From positions 1-64,000 of the forward strand of contig JAFXBF010000006.1 in assembly GCA_017516745.1 (NCBI GenBank): a stretch of DNA of 64,000 nt. The letters are read 5' to 3'. Source of the DNA: Clostridia bacterium. GTDB lineage: Bacteria > Bacillota > Clostridia > Oscillospirales > Acutalibacteraceae. The notes under the pieces are model-generated. The model ran no database searches. It was not told the DNA's origin and was given only the letters and a program-made list of their open reading frames with translations. Numbering within the stretch: position 1 is the first letter of the stretch; each line of letters begins with the position of its first letter. Made by a program: the position numbers and the translations under genes. Below are positions 44,134-53,247 of the stretch, piece after piece.

Positions 44134-45012
44134 ATGGATTTTCATACCGCAGAAGAACTCCTTGAGCTTTGCGCACAAGGAATGAGTATAGCAACGGTTA
44201 TGCGTGAAAGAGAAGTTACGCAAGGCGAAACCGACAGTGTAACCGTTGAAGAAAGAATGAAAAAAGCGCTAAACATTATGCGCAATTCAGCCCACACACC
44301 GCTGACAGAGGTTTTGCCATCAACAGGCGGACTTATAGGCGGCGAGGCAGAAAAGCTGAACAACAATATGCTTAACGGCAAGAATATATGCGGAAGTGTT
44401 ATGTCAAAGGCGCTCATATATTCGCAGGCTGTACCCGAAATGAACGCTTCAATGGGCGTTATCGTTGCGGCACCAACAGCAGGCTCTTCGGGTGTGCTTC
44501 CTGCCGTGCTGTTTGCACTTGAGGAAGAATTTAACCTTACAGAGAAACAACTGCTTGACGGTATGTTCACCGCAGGCGCAGTAGGTTATCTTTTAATGAA
44601 GCACGCCAGCGTTTCTGGCGCACAGGCAGGCTGTCAGGCAGAGGTAGGCTCGGCCTCGGCAATGGCTGCAGCCGCCGCAGCTGCAATGATGGGCGGCACG
44701 GCACAGCAGAGCTTTGATGCGGCGTCAATTGCGCTGAGCAATCTTCTCGGCCTTGTCTGCGACCCGATAGCAGGTCTTGTCGAAGCGCCCTGCCAGAGCA
44801 GAAACGCAATAGGTGCGGCAAACGCCCTCACCTGCGCAGAAATGGCGTTAAGCGGAATAAAGGCGGTTGTACCCTTCTCCGAAATGGCAGCGGCAATGCT
44901 GAGGGTCGGCACAAAGCTCCCGAATGAGCTGCGTGAAACCGCCCTGGGCGGCTGTGCAGTAACCCCTACGGGCTGTGCGCATAATTGCAGGATATTCGGC
45001 GGCTGTAATTAA
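44134..45012 (+). CDS. sdaAA: L-serine dehydratase, alpha subunit
   Basis: A 292-residue catalytic subunit carrying the oxygen-sensitive [4Fe-4S] cluster. Family segments are APTAGSSGVLPAVLFAL, GAQAGCQAEVGSASAMAAAA, GLVCDPIAGLVEAPCQSRN and the C-terminal CAHNCRIFGGC; the cysteines there bind the cluster. Together with sdaAB it forms the Clostridia-type two-subunit enzyme. Confidence 0.96.
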   Translation: MDFHTAEELLELCAQGMSIATVMREREVTQGETDSVTVEERMKKALNIMRNSAHTPLTEVLPSTGGLIGGEAEKLNNNMLNGKNICGSVMSKALIYSQAVPEMNASMGVIVAAPTAGSSGVLPAVLFALEEEFNLTEKQLLDGMFTAGAVGYLLMKHASVSGAQAGCQAEVGSASAMAAAAAAAMMGGTAQQSFDAASIALSNLLGLVCDPIAGLVEAPCQSRNAIGAANALTCAEMALSGIKAVVPFSEMAAAMLRVGTKLPNELRETALGGCAVTPTGCAHNCRIFGGCN

Positions 45013-45037
45013 TAAAAATTCAAATTCGGAGAATAAA

Positions 45038-45907
45038 ATGCTTGATTTCATAACCAAAGAGCCCATAAACAAGGGTTGGTCGTGTGACAGGAAATACTGT
45101 GTAACCACTGCTGACGGAACTAAATGTCTTCTGCGTGTTACGCCTTTTGAAAAGAGTGCGAGCCGTGAAAATATGTTCCGTATGCAGCAGGAGGTTGCAG
45201 AACTCGGTATACCTATGTGCAAGTCACTTGAAACGGGTGAATGTGACGAGGGTATTTACATATTGCAGACGTGGATTGACGGAGAAGATGCAGAAGAAGC
45301 TATACCAAAGTTTACAGAGCACGAGCAGTATTCACTCGGCCTTGAAGCAGGCAGAATTCTGAAGAAAATCCACTCAATTTCTGCGCCCGAAAACCAGCAG
45401 GATTGGGAAACCCGTATCAACAATAAGGCTGATTCGAGAATAGAAAAGTATAACGAATGTCCGCTCAAATACGATAACGGGACTGCTTTTATTGATTTCA
45501 TCAACGCAAACAGATACCTGCTGAAAAACCGACCGCAGGTGTTTCAGCACGGGGATTATCATATCGGCAATATGATGATTGAAAACGGAAAAATCGTGAT
45601 TATAGACTTTGACCGTTACGATTTCGGCGACCCGTGGGAAGAATTCAAAAGCATCACCTGGTGCGCCAAGGCTTCTCCCCTTTTCGCTTCGGGCATGGTA
45701 AACGGATATTTTGACGGCGAAGTACCTATGGAATTCTGGAAACTCCTCGCATTTTATATCAGCCTCGGCACAATAACATCTCTGCCGTGGGCAATTCCGT
45801 TTGGCGACGGTGAAGTCAGGACTATGAAAAACCTTGCAGGCGAAGTATTAAACTGGTACGACAATATGCAGAACGTCGTTCCGAAATGGTACAGAGAATA
45901 TGTTTAA
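45038..45907 (+). CDS. Aminoglycoside phosphotransferase-like kinase
   Basis: A 289-residue protein of the APH/choline-kinase-like family. The catalytic loop HGDYHIGNMM and the metal-binding IDFDRYDFGDPWEEF are clear. Most such proteins in gut Firmicutes are small-molecule kinases of unknown substrate, so drug resistance should not be assumed. I chose ATG 45038, with GGAG upstream; a reading frame opening at 44975 overlaps sdaAA and lacks support. Confidence 0.85.
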   Translation: MLDFITKEPINKGWSCDRKYCVTTADGTKCLLRVTPFEKSASRENMFRMQQEVAELGIPMCKSLETGECDEGIYILQTWIDGEDAEEAIPKFTEHEQYSLGLEAGRILKKIHSISAPENQQDWETRINNKADSRIEKYNECPLKYDNGTAFIDFINANRYLLKNRPQVFQHGDYHIGNMMIENGKIVIIDFDRYDFGDPWEEFKSITWCAKASPLFASGMVNGYFDGEVPMEFWKLLAFYISLGTITSLPWAIPFGDGEVRTMKNLAGEVLNWYDNMQNVVPKWYREYV

Positions 45908-45948
45908 GTGCAGAATGCAGAGTTCAGAACGCAGAACAAAAGAGGGAT

Positions 45949-46013
45949 GTCATTCTGAGCGGAAACGAAGAATCTTAAAGGCTAAAAAGATTCTTCACTG
46001 CGTTCAGAATGAC
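45949..46013. repeat. Palindromic repeat (ATTCTGAGC...GAAGAATCT type)
   Basis: GTCATTCTGAGCGGAAACGA continues to AATCTT, then after a short loop its imperfect reverse complement ends at 46013. Repeats of this type are widespread between genes in Firmicutes. It is followed within 20 bases by module B. Confidence 0.75.
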
Positions 46014-46032
46014 ACGCCGTAAGGTTTGTGTT

Positions 46033-46073
46033 AAAATCGGAGCAAAGCGACCCTTAACTTTGCACTTTGCGTT
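46033..46073. repeat. Dispersed repeat module B, second copy
   Basis: Forty of 41 bases match 76-116 near the window start. The two repeats at 45949-46073 fill most of the 200-base gap before the NUDIX gene. Confidence 0.75.
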
Positions 46074-46107
46074 CATTTCGATAAACTGCAATAAAAGGAA
46101 TTTTATT

Positions 46108-46623
46108 ATGAACAAAAATTTTGCAGGAACAATAAACCAATTCGACGAAACATATACTGACCCGCCACCCAAGGTAAGGGAATCCGCAAGGGCGTTGGTA
46201 ATAAGGGACGGTAAAATTCTGCTCACCTATGAAGCCAACATAAATAACTATATGTCCCCCGGCGGCGGTGTTGAGCAGGGTGAAACGCTGGAAGAGTGCT
46301 GTATCAGAGAGCTTCGTGAAGAAAGCGGCTATGAAGTAAAACCCGTTGAACGCTTTGTAACCGTCAATGAATTCAGCCTCGGCACGCTTTATATCAGCAA
46401 CTATTTTCTCTGCGAGGTTACAGGTGAATGCGAGCAAAGCCTTACGCCGACAGAAATTGACCACGGTGTCTGCCCGAGATGGCTGCCGCTGAATGAGGCT
46501 ATAGCAATTTTCAGCACCTATGCCGGCAAACCACCTGATAAAGCAAGCCTGTACCTGCGTGAGTATACGGTTTTGAACAGGTATTTAGAGAAAATCCGTC
46601 TTGACACCGCTATAACGGTGTGA
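46108..46623 (+). CDS. NUDIX hydrolase
   Basis: A 171-residue NUDIX enzyme that hydrolyses a nucleoside-diphosphate-linked compound. The Nudix box G-x5-E-x7-REL-x-EE-x-G is complete in GVEQGETLEECCIRELREES. The C-terminal part (PPDKASLYLREY) gives no clear substrate hint. ATG 46108 has an AAAGGAA site; an in-frame start at 46009 would lie within the repeats and is rejected. Confidence 0.88.
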   Translation: MNKNFAGTINQFDETYTDPPPKVRESARALVIRDGKILLTYEANINNYMSPGGGVEQGETLEECCIRELREESGYEVKPVERFVTVNEFSLGTLYISNYFLCEVTGECEQSLTPTEIDHGVCPRWLPLNEAIAIFSTYAGKPPDKASLYLREYTVLNRYLEKIRLDTAITV

Positions 46624-46684
46624 TATACTTTATTCATTAAATCAAGGGAAACCCTTTAAATTATTATGATTGGAGATACTCAAA

Positions 46685-46834
46685 ATGGAGAGAATCAAGA
46701 CTATCGAAACAAAAGACCTTGTAAAGAGCTGCGAAAACGGCGGTTGCGGCGAGTGCCAGACTTCCTGCCAGTCCGCTTGCAAGACCTCCTGCGGTGTTGC
46801 TAACCAGCAGTGCGAAAACACAAACGAGAACTAA
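46685..46834 (+). CDS. scfA: SCIFF ranthipeptide precursor
   Basis: A 49-residue precursor of the SCIFF family (six cysteines in forty-five residues), one of the most conserved peptides of Clostridia. The core GGCGECQTSCQSACKTSCG is near 19-37. Cysteines are at 16, 21, 24, 28, 32, 36 and 43, one more than the family norm, the extra one being Cys16. The maturase makes thioether links from Cys to Thr or other residues. The biological role is still unclear. It lies 84 bases before its radical SAM maturase and is too short for routine gene callers. Confidence 0.95.
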   Translation: MERIKTIETKDLVKSCENGGCGECQTSCQSACKTSCGVANQQCENTNEN

Positions 46835-46861
46835 TTACAGCAAATACAAAAATTGAGAAAA

Positions 46862-46895
46862 CAGGTAATACAGTTTTTGTATTACCTGCTTTTTT
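46862..46895 (+). terminator. Terminator/attenuator between SCIFF peptide and maturase genes
   Basis: CAGGTAATAC (46862-46871) pairs perfectly with GTATTACCTG (46879-46888), followed by CTTTTTTA. It would end most transcripts after the peptide gene, giving an excess of peptide over enzyme with read-through to the maturase. Confidence 0.8.
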
Positions 46896-46918
46896 ATAAC
46901 TCCCAAGGAGAAAGACTA

Positions 46919-48280
46919 ATGGTACACCAGTATAAACTAAACGGCTACAACATTGTTCTCGACACGTGCAGCGGTGCCGTTCACGTTGTTGACGAGGTAG
47001 CTTACGATATAATTGCGCTTTACAAAGAAAAAAGTGCGGAAGAAATTGCGGATATTATCTGTGAAAAATACAGCGATGTAACACGTGAAGAATGTTTTGA
47101 ATGTGTTGATGCTGTTGCTGCCCTTGAAAAGACAGGCAAGCTTTATACTCCCGACACCTATGCCGATATGGCGTTTGATTTCAAGAACAGAAACACGGTT
47201 ATCAAGGCTATGTGCCTTCACGTTGCACACACCTGCAACCTCAACTGCGAATACTGCTTTGCAAGCCAGGGCAAATACCACGGTGACAGAGCGCTTATGA
47301 GCTTTGAGGTCGGCAAGCGTGCACTCGATTTCCTGATTGAGCATTCGGGCACACGCCACAACCTTGAGGTTGACTTTTTCGGCGGTGAACCGCTGATGAA
47401 CTGGGATGTTGTAAAGCAGCTTGTTGCCTACGCCCGTGAGCAGGAGAAAATCCACAACAAGAATTTCCGTTTTACTCTCACCACAAACGGTATGCTCATT
47501 GATGATGAAGTAATCGAATTCAGCAACAAGGAAATGAGCAACGTTGTTTTAAGCCTTGACGGCAGAAAAGAAGTTCACGACCGCTTGCGCAAGGACTATC
47601 AGGGCAGAGGCAGCTACGACATAATTCTGCCCAAGTTCAAGGAGTTTGTTAAGCGCAGAGGCGACAAGAGCTACTATATGCGAGGCACCTTCACCCACGC
47701 CAACACAGATTTCACAAACGATATTTTCCATATGGCAGATATGGGCTTTACGGAGCTTAGCATGGAGCCCGTTGTCTGTGCACCGACTGACCCGAGTGCA
47801 CTCACCCAGGAGGATTTACCCGTACTGTTTGAGCAGTACGAAATTCTGGCTAAAGAGATGATTAAGCGCAAGAAGGAAGGCAGACCCTTCACCTTCTACC
47901 ACTATATGCTCGACCTCAAGCACGGCCCTTGTATCTACAAGCGCATTTCGGGCTGCGGAAGCGGCACGGAATATGTTGCCGTAACACCCACGGGCGATAT
48001 TTACCCCTGCCACCAGTTTGTCGGCGACGAAAAATATCTGCTCGGCAACATTTACGACGGTATTACCAACACCGCCGTACAGAATGAATTCAAGCTCTGC
48101 AACGCTTATGCGAGAAAAGAGTGTGACGACTGCTGGGCAAAGCTTTACTGCTCGGGCGGCTGTGCGGCAAACTCCTACCACGCCTCGGGCAAAATTACAG
48201 GCATATACGAATACGGCTGTGAGCTTTTCAAAAAGCGTATAGAATGTGCCGTAATGCTACAGATTGCTGACGAAATCTGA
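46919..48280 (+). CDS. scfB: SCIFF peptide radical SAM maturase (thioether-forming)
   Basis: A 453-residue radical SAM-SPASM enzyme that installs thioether bridges in the SCIFF peptide. The N-terminal 95 residues are a peptide-recognition domain. The radical SAM cluster is bound by Cys106, Cys110 and Cys113 (HTCNLNCEYCF). The SPASM domain has CGSGTEYVAVTPTGDIYPCH and the C-terminal CDDCWAKLYCSGGC. ATG 46919 follows AAGGAGAAA; an upstream TTG-led reading crosses the terminator and is rejected. Closest known relatives would be CteB and Tte1186. Confidence 0.95.
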   Translation: MVHQYKLNGYNIVLDTCSGAVHVVDEVAYDIIALYKEKSAEEIADIICEKYSDVTREECFECVDAVAALEKTGKLYTPDTYADMAFDFKNRNTVIKAMCLHVAHTCNLNCEYCFASQGKYHGDRALMSFEVGKRALDFLIEHSGTRHNLEVDFFGGEPLMNWDVVKQLVAYAREQEKIHNKNFRFTLTTNGMLIDDEVIEFSNKEMSNVVLSLDGRKEVHDRLRKDYQGRGSYDIILPKFKEFVKRRGDKSYYMRGTFTHANTDFTNDIFHMADMGFTELSMEPVVCAPTDPSALTQEDLPVLFEQYEILAKEMIKRKKEGRPFTFYHYMLDLKHGPCIYKRISGCGSGTEYVAVTPTGDIYPCHQFVGDEKYLLGNIYDGITNTAVQNEFKLCNAYARKECDDCWAKLYCSGGCAANSYHASGKITGIYEYGCELFKKRIECAVMLQIADEI

Positions 48281-48297
48281 ATAAGGAAACATTAAAT

Positions 48298-49632
48298 ATG
48301 ATAGGTACACCGATTGTTGATTTTGTAGAAAAATATGCAAAAGAAAACAAGGCCCGGTTTCATATGCCGGGCCATAAAGGTGTGCCTTTTTTAGGCCTTG
48401 AGCCGCTTGATATCACCGAAATCGACGGTGCAGACGACCTTTACCATGCCGACGGAATAATACTGGAAAGCGAAAAAAATGCGTCATCTCTTTTCGGTAC
48501 AAGCCGTACTGTTTACAGCACAGGCGGCTCAACGCAGAGCATTCAGGCTATGCTTTTCACCGCTTTCCAAAGAGCGGACAAAACCGAAAATCCGTTTATT
48601 CTTGCAGGCAGAAACGCACATAAAGCATTTATCTACGGCGTAGCCAAGCTCGGCGTTGACGTTGAATGGCTCTACCCCGAAGAAAATAACGGTATATGCT
48701 CGTGCAGTATTACAGCACAAAAAATTGACGCAGTGCTTGCCTCGGCATCAAAAAAACCGTTTGCGGTTTATATCACAATTCCCGATTACCTCGGGGGTAT
48801 GGCGGATATCAAAGGTATATCCGAAGTATGCAGAAAGCACAAACTCCCCCTGCTTGTCGATAATGCTCACGGCGCATATCTGGCATTCTGCAAAGAAAAT
48901 CTTCACCCGATTTCACTCGGTGCTGATATGTGCTGCGATTCTGCACACAAAACCCTGCCCGTGCTGACAGGCGGCAGCTATCTGCACTGCGCCAAGAGTG
49001 ATATCTACGGCTTTGCCGACAAAATCAAGGCGGCAACCGCTCTTTTCGGCAGCACGAGCCCATCGTATCTCGTAATGCAGTCACTCGACCTTTGCAACAG
49101 ATATATTGACGAAAAAATCAGGGAAGATATCGCCTTCGCTGAAGGCAAAGTAACCGAAATCAGAGAAGCAATGCAGGCAAAAGGCATTGACGAAATATCC
49201 TCCGAGCCTCTTAAAATCACTGCCCGTTACCCCGATGCAGCTTATTTCAGGGCTGTAGGCATAGAGCCCGAATATGCCGACGGTGAGTTTGTTTCGTTTA
49301 TGGCATCCTCATTCAATTCAAACGAAGATTTTGAAAAGCTCATAGCAGCATTTGAGAATATTCCTTCTTACAAAGCAGGTGTAAAGCAAAGCCTCGGGTT
49401 TGTAAAACACGAAAGGGTTATGTCAATACGTGAGGCTATGTTTGCCGAAAGCGAAATGGTTGGTGTAGACGAGGCAATCGGAAAAATCTGCGCCGCACCT
49501 ACGGTTTCCTGCCCCCCAGCAATTCCCATTGCAGTAAGCGGCGAAAAAATAACCCAAGAACACATCGCCATTTTTAAAGCATACTCAATAAACAGAATAG
49601 CTGTTGTGAAACATCAGGTAAAGGAGTGTTGA
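48298..49632 (+). CDS. Orn/Lys/Arg decarboxylase family PLP enzyme
   Basis: A 444-residue PLP-dependent enzyme of the basic amino acid decarboxylase family, fold type I. FHMPGHKG near 20-27 and DSAHKTLPVLTGGSYLHC with the PLP-binding Lys are typical, along with VDNAHGAY. It is of the short Firmicutes type (like YaaO) rather than the inducible long form. Likely makes agmatine or cadaverine; the exact substrate is uncertain. It lies 17 bases after scfB. Confidence 0.88.
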   Translation: MIGTPIVDFVEKYAKENKARFHMPGHKGVPFLGLEPLDITEIDGADDLYHADGIILESEKNASSLFGTSRTVYSTGGSTQSIQAMLFTAFQRADKTENPFILAGRNAHKAFIYGVAKLGVDVEWLYPEENNGICSCSITAQKIDAVLASASKKPFAVYITIPDYLGGMADIKGISEVCRKHKLPLLVDNAHGAYLAFCKENLHPISLGADMCCDSAHKTLPVLTGGSYLHCAKSDIYGFADKIKAATALFGSTSPSYLVMQSLDLCNRYIDEKIREDIAFAEGKVTEIREAMQAKGIDEISSEPLKITARYPDAAYFRAVGIEPEYADGEFVSFMASSFNSNEDFEKLIAAFENIPSYKAGVKQSLGFVKHERVMSIREAMFAESEMVGVDEAIGKICAAPTVSCPPAIPIAVSGEKITQEHIAIFKAYSINRIAVVKHQVKEC

Positions 49633-49636
49633 GTTT

Positions 49637-50629
49637 ATGTCTGTTCCGATAATATCAATAGTTGTTCCGGTTTACAATACGGAAAAGTATCTCGACCAAT
49701 GCCTTGAATCCTTATCCGCACAAACCGAAAGAAATCTTGAAATTATAGTTGTTGATGACGGTTCAACAGACGGTTCTGCTTTAATATGTGATAAATGGGC
49801 AGAAAAGGACAGCCGAATCCGCATTATTCATCAAAAAAACGGCGGTGTAGTTGCTGCCTGCCGCACAGGCTTTGATGCCGCAACGGGTTTATACTTCACA
49901 AAGGTTGACAGCGACGATTGGGTCGAAAAGGATTTTTGCGAAACTCTCGGAAATCTTGCAGCAAACAACAAGCTCGATATGATAATTTCGGGTTATATTT
50001 CCGAAAAATACGGCAAAGCATTTGTCACAAGATTCAAGAAAAACTGTGTTGATACAGGTTACAATCTTGTTGCCGAACACGGTCAGGTTCACACAAGTGC
50101 GGATATATGCTATTCAGTAAGAATGGCTTTCAGGACAGAATTTTTGCGTGATCACAAGCTTTTTTTTGGCGAGGGAATGAAAATCGGTGAGGATACGGTG
50201 CTGAATGTAACCGCTCTTGAAAAAGCTCAACGAGTTATGGCAATTGATTATGCCGGATATCATTACAGAGATAACAATACCGACAGCGTTATGAGAAAGA
50301 CATATAAAGAATCGCTGGAAAATGATCTGAGCAAGCAGTTTGGTATACGCAGTAAATGCTTCGCCGATATCCCGTCCTATTTATATGACCTTGCTGTATA
50401 CTATTTCACCGCTTGGTTTTATGCAGCCATTAATAACTGTATGAATTCCCACAACGGTCTGAGATACCGTGATATCAGAAGAATACTGTATTCCGACTGG
50501 GTAATTTTCTGTTTTAGAAAACTGGGCTTCAAGCTTCCCTGCACAAACAGAAAAGAATATATCATGGCTTTGGTTGCCAAATTCCGACTTGCAACCGTTT
50601 ATTATCTTTATCTGAAAATTAAAGGTTAA
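49637..50629 (+). CDS. GT2-family glycosyltransferase
   Basis: A 330-residue inverting glycosyltransferase. VPVYNTEKYLDQCLESLSAQ and IIVVDDGSTDGS are the GT2 donor motifs. FTKVDSDDW is the metal-binding DxD-type site. No membrane helices are obvious. It starts four bases after the decarboxylase and ends with a terminator. Substrate unknown; its GC and codon choice are more AT-rich than neighbours, which may hint at separate origin. Confidence 0.85.
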   Translation: MSVPIISIVVPVYNTEKYLDQCLESLSAQTERNLEIIVVDDGSTDGSALICDKWAEKDSRIRIIHQKNGGVVAACRTGFDAATGLYFTKVDSDDWVEKDFCETLGNLAANNKLDMIISGYISEKYGKAFVTRFKKNCVDTGYNLVAEHGQVHTSADICYSVRMAFRTEFLRDHKLFFGEGMKIGEDTVLNVTALEKAQRVMAIDYAGYHYRDNNTDSVMRKTYKESLENDLSKQFGIRSKCFADIPSYLYDLAVYYFTAWFYAAINNCMNSHNGLRYRDIRRILYSDWVIFCFRKLGFKLPCTNRKEYIMALVAKFRLATVYYLYLKIKG

Positions 50630-50640
50630 CCATTTTCTTT

Positions 50641-50680
50641 GACAGTACAACTGCTCCTGTGTTTGTACTGTCTTTTTTAT
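50641..50680. terminator. Terminator between the GT2 gene and spoIID
   Basis: GACAGTACAA (50641-50650) pairs perfectly with TTGTACTGTC (50663-50672), followed by TTTTTTAT. It slightly overlaps the end of the convergent spoIID gene. Confidence 0.85.
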
Positions 50681-51678
50681 ATTTCTTCTATCTCCACACC
50701 GGTATAATAGTGCTTGATTATTTCTTCCCACGAGCTTCCCTGCCGTGCCATATAATCCGCACCGTACTGGCTTAAGCCCACACCGTGGCCGTAGCCTTCG
50801 GTGGTAAAATGAAAGCTGCCGTTTTTGTATTCATAGGTAAACACGGCGCTGCGCAGACCCGTTGCTTCACGGAAGCGGATACCCGTGTATTCTTTTGAGC
50901 CCACACTTATACCCGACACATAGCCCGATGAGGTTGTTCGTATTTCGCCTATCCAGTCCTGATCCTCTCCCGAAAGCTCACACTCTTCGAGGGTTGCAAG
51001 CATTTGTGACAGCTCATCCGCCTTGATTGCAACGGTTTTCGTACAGTCGGGTGAAAGTCTGTCGCCTGTACTTACAACGCTTTGCAGATAGGCAACCTCA
51101 CCGCCCCAGACGGTTTTTGCGCTGTTTGTTACACCGCTGTTTATTGCGTGAAAAGCCGCCATTATTGGCTTGCCCTCAAAGGTTATAACCTTGCCGCTTA
51201 CAGATTTTATTGCTTCGGCCAGCTTTTTTTCGTAGGATTTTGTTTTGTCACCCCATTTTTCTTCTCTTTCTTCGGGGGTGAGATAGCCCTGATGAGTAGA
51301 TGAATCGTCAGACAAATCTGCACCCTTAAGCGTCGCATCGGGCTTTTCGCTTTGCACGCCCCGTCTGTACAGCAGGTATGTGTAGGCCGTTGCCGCCTGT
51401 GCTTTGAGTGCTTCCTCATGGTAGGCTGCAGGCATTTCCGCCGCAAGCACACCGAGCAGGTATTCATTGAGTTCAACCTCAATAACCTTGTTTTCCTCTT
51501 TAAGCAACACCTTTACCCTGCCTGTGTCCTTATTGATTTTGTCGCTTTGCTTGTCAGCTTCGGATGTTGATTCTTTTGGAATTTCCGTACCGTGAGACCT
51601 TGTCCCTTTTAACGACAGCAGCGGCGTGAGCATAACGGTAAGCGCAATAAGAAAGGCAAGCAATTTGTAAAATCCCAT
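50677..51678 (-). CDS. spoIID: Stage II sporulation protein D
   Basis: A 333-residue lytic transglycosylase of engulfment, held by an N-terminal helix (about 3-22). The SpoIID domain is seen in YLLGVLAAEMPAAYHEEALK, with the catalytic Glu in AAEMP, and AQAATAYTYLLY. The C-terminus has GYGHGVGLSQYGADYMAR. SpoIIP and SpoIIM are not adjacent; no spoIIQ or spoIIID gene follows within the window. Confidence 0.94.
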   Translation of the reverse strand: MGFYKLLAFLIALTVMLTPLLSLKGTRSHGTEIPKESTSEADKQSDKINKDTGRVKVLLKEENKVIEVELNEYLLGVLAAEMPAAYHEEALKAQAATAYTYLLYRRGVQSEKPDATLKGADLSDDSSTHQGYLTPEEREEKWGDKTKSYEKKLAEAIKSVSGKVITFEGKPIMAAFHAINSGVTNSAKTVWGGEVAYLQSVVSTGDRLSPDCTKTVAIKADELSQMLATLEECELSGEDQDWIGEIRTTSSGYVSGISVGSKEYTGIRFREATGLRSAVFTYEYKNGSFHFTTEGYGHGVGLSQYGADYMARQGSSWEEIIKHYYTGVEIEEI

Positions 51679-51726
51679 TTTTATTTCTCCTTATCTTTTA
51701 TTTTTATTAAGCCTCAGCTTTATTCA

Positions 51727-51755
51727 TTGACTTTTAAAAAATTTTTATATATAAT
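51727..51755 (+). promoter_or_regulatory. Predicted citrate synthase promoter
   Basis: TTGACT at 51727-51732, a 17-base AT-only spacer and a perfect TATAAT at 51750-51755. Confidence 0.75.
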
Positions 51756-51811
51756 ATAAATTCAAGTATTATGTATACCTGTTTGCAGGTGTTACCCAAG
51801 GAGAAAAGTTT

Positions 51812-53236
51812 ATGTCCAAGTATATGTCCCCCATTACGAGTGACTCCCTGATTAATCTATGCTCGGAAATCAGTATTAATGACAAGATTAATGTAGAGGA
51901 TTACAACAGGTACAACGTCAAGCGTGGCCTTCGCAACAGCGACGGCACAGGCGTTATGGCGGGCTTAACAAGAATATGCAGTGTTGACGGTTATTATATC
52001 CAGGACGGTGAGCGTGTGCCCCGACCAGGTATGCTCAAATTCCGTGGTCTTGATGTCAACGAGTTGGTCAAGGGCTTCCGTGAGGATGACCGCTTCGGTT
52101 TTGAAGAGGTTGCGTGGCTTCTCATCTGCGGTGCTCTGCCAACAAAGGATCAGCTTGAAAAATTCAGGAATGTTCTTGCGGAATGCCGTGAGCTGCCCGA
52201 AGATTTCATTGAAGATATGATAATGAAGGCACCGTCTGCCAACATTATGAACAAGATGTCACGCTCCGTGCTGGCTCTCTATTCTTACGACGATAATCCC
52301 GACGATATTTCGGTGGAAAATGTGCTCAGACAGTGTATTCAGCTCATTGCCCAGCTTCCCTCGGTTATGAGCTACGCCTATCAGGTAAAGCGCCGTCACT
52401 TCTATAAGAAGAGTATGTACATTCATCAGCCCAAGCCCGAGCTTTGCACGGCGCAGTCCATACTCCGTGCAATCCGTTCGGACAGAATGTTTACGGACGA
52501 AGAAGCAAAGCTTCTCGACCTGTGCCTTATTCTCCACTCCGAGCACGGCGGCGGTAACAACTCCACCTTTGCCACCCGTGTTCTCACTTCTTCCGGCACA
52601 GACACCTATTCCGCAATTGCCGCAGGTATAGGCTCACTCAAGGGTCCCAGACACGGCGGTGCCAACATCAAGGTTCGTGAGATGACCACGCTTATGGCAG
52701 AGGAAATCTCCGACATTACTAACGAGGGTCAGGTTGCCGACTACCTTAAAAAGATAATCCACAAGCAGGCAGGCGACGGTTCAGGCCTTGTTTACGGCAT
52801 GGGACACGCTATTTATACAATGTCCGACCCGAGAGCAGTTCTTCTCAAGGCTGCTGCAAAGGATTTTATCAAAACCGAGGAATTTGCAAGAAGATTCGAG
52901 CAGCTTGAACTCATTGAAAAGCTCACGCCCGAAATTTTCCGAAAGGAAAAAGGCAATATGAAGCCCATCTGTGCAAACGTTGACCTTTATTCGGGTCTTA
53001 TCTTTGATATGCTTGGCATACCCGAGGATTTGTTCACACCCATCTTCACCGTTTCCCGTATGGCAGGCTGGGCTGCACACAGGCTTGAAGAAATCAGCAC
53101 AGGCGGCAGAATTATCCGCCCGGCATACAAGAACGTTTCTCTTCCCAACAAGTACATAACCCTTGCAGACCGCACGGAAGAAAACGTTATGCATTCAGAT
53201 ATGTATATTCCAAGCGAAGAACGCTTTACATTTTAA
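51812..53236 (+). CDS. gltA: Citrate synthase
   Basis: A 474-residue enzyme joining acetyl-CoA and oxaloacetate. Catalytic regions are HGGGNNSTFATRVLTSSG, GPRHGGANIKV, GMGHAIYTMSDPRA and the Asp in NVDLYSGLIFDMLGIP. It is longer at the N-terminus than the roughly 370-residue Bacillus form, as in a clade common among Clostridia. No aconitase or isocitrate dehydrogenase is adjacent. The role is likely glutamate precursor supply in an incomplete cycle. 2-Methylcitrate synthase is a less likely alternative. Confidence 0.94.
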   Translation: MSKYMSPITSDSLINLCSEISINDKINVEDYNRYNVKRGLRNSDGTGVMAGLTRICSVDGYYIQDGERVPRPGMLKFRGLDVNELVKGFREDDRFGFEEVAWLLICGALPTKDQLEKFRNVLAECRELPEDFIEDMIMKAPSANIMNKMSRSVLALYSYDDNPDDISVENVLRQCIQLIAQLPSVMSYAYQVKRRHFYKKSMYIHQPKPELCTAQSILRAIRSDRMFTDEEAKLLDLCLILHSEHGGGNNSTFATRVLTSSGTDTYSAIAAGIGSLKGPRHGGANIKVREMTTLMAEEISDITNEGQVADYLKKIIHKQAGDGSGLVYGMGHAIYTMSDPRAVLLKAAAKDFIKTEEFARRFEQLELIEKLTPEIFRKEKGNMKPICANVDLYSGLIFDMLGIPEDLFTPIFTVSRMAGWAAHRLEEISTGGRIIRPAYKNVSLPNKYITLADRTEENVMHSDMYIPSEERFTF

Positions 53237-53247
53237 GAGGTGTAAAA

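Noticed and set aside
45038-45907. Antibiotic resistance gene
   Set aside because: The APH-like fold is shared by many kinases of ordinary metabolites; nothing here points to an aminoglycoside substrate or a mobile resistance context.
46009-46107. Longer N-terminus for the NUDIX protein
   Set aside because: This stretch is repeat module B and a palindrome, without a ribosome site for the early ATG; the ATG at 46108 has one.
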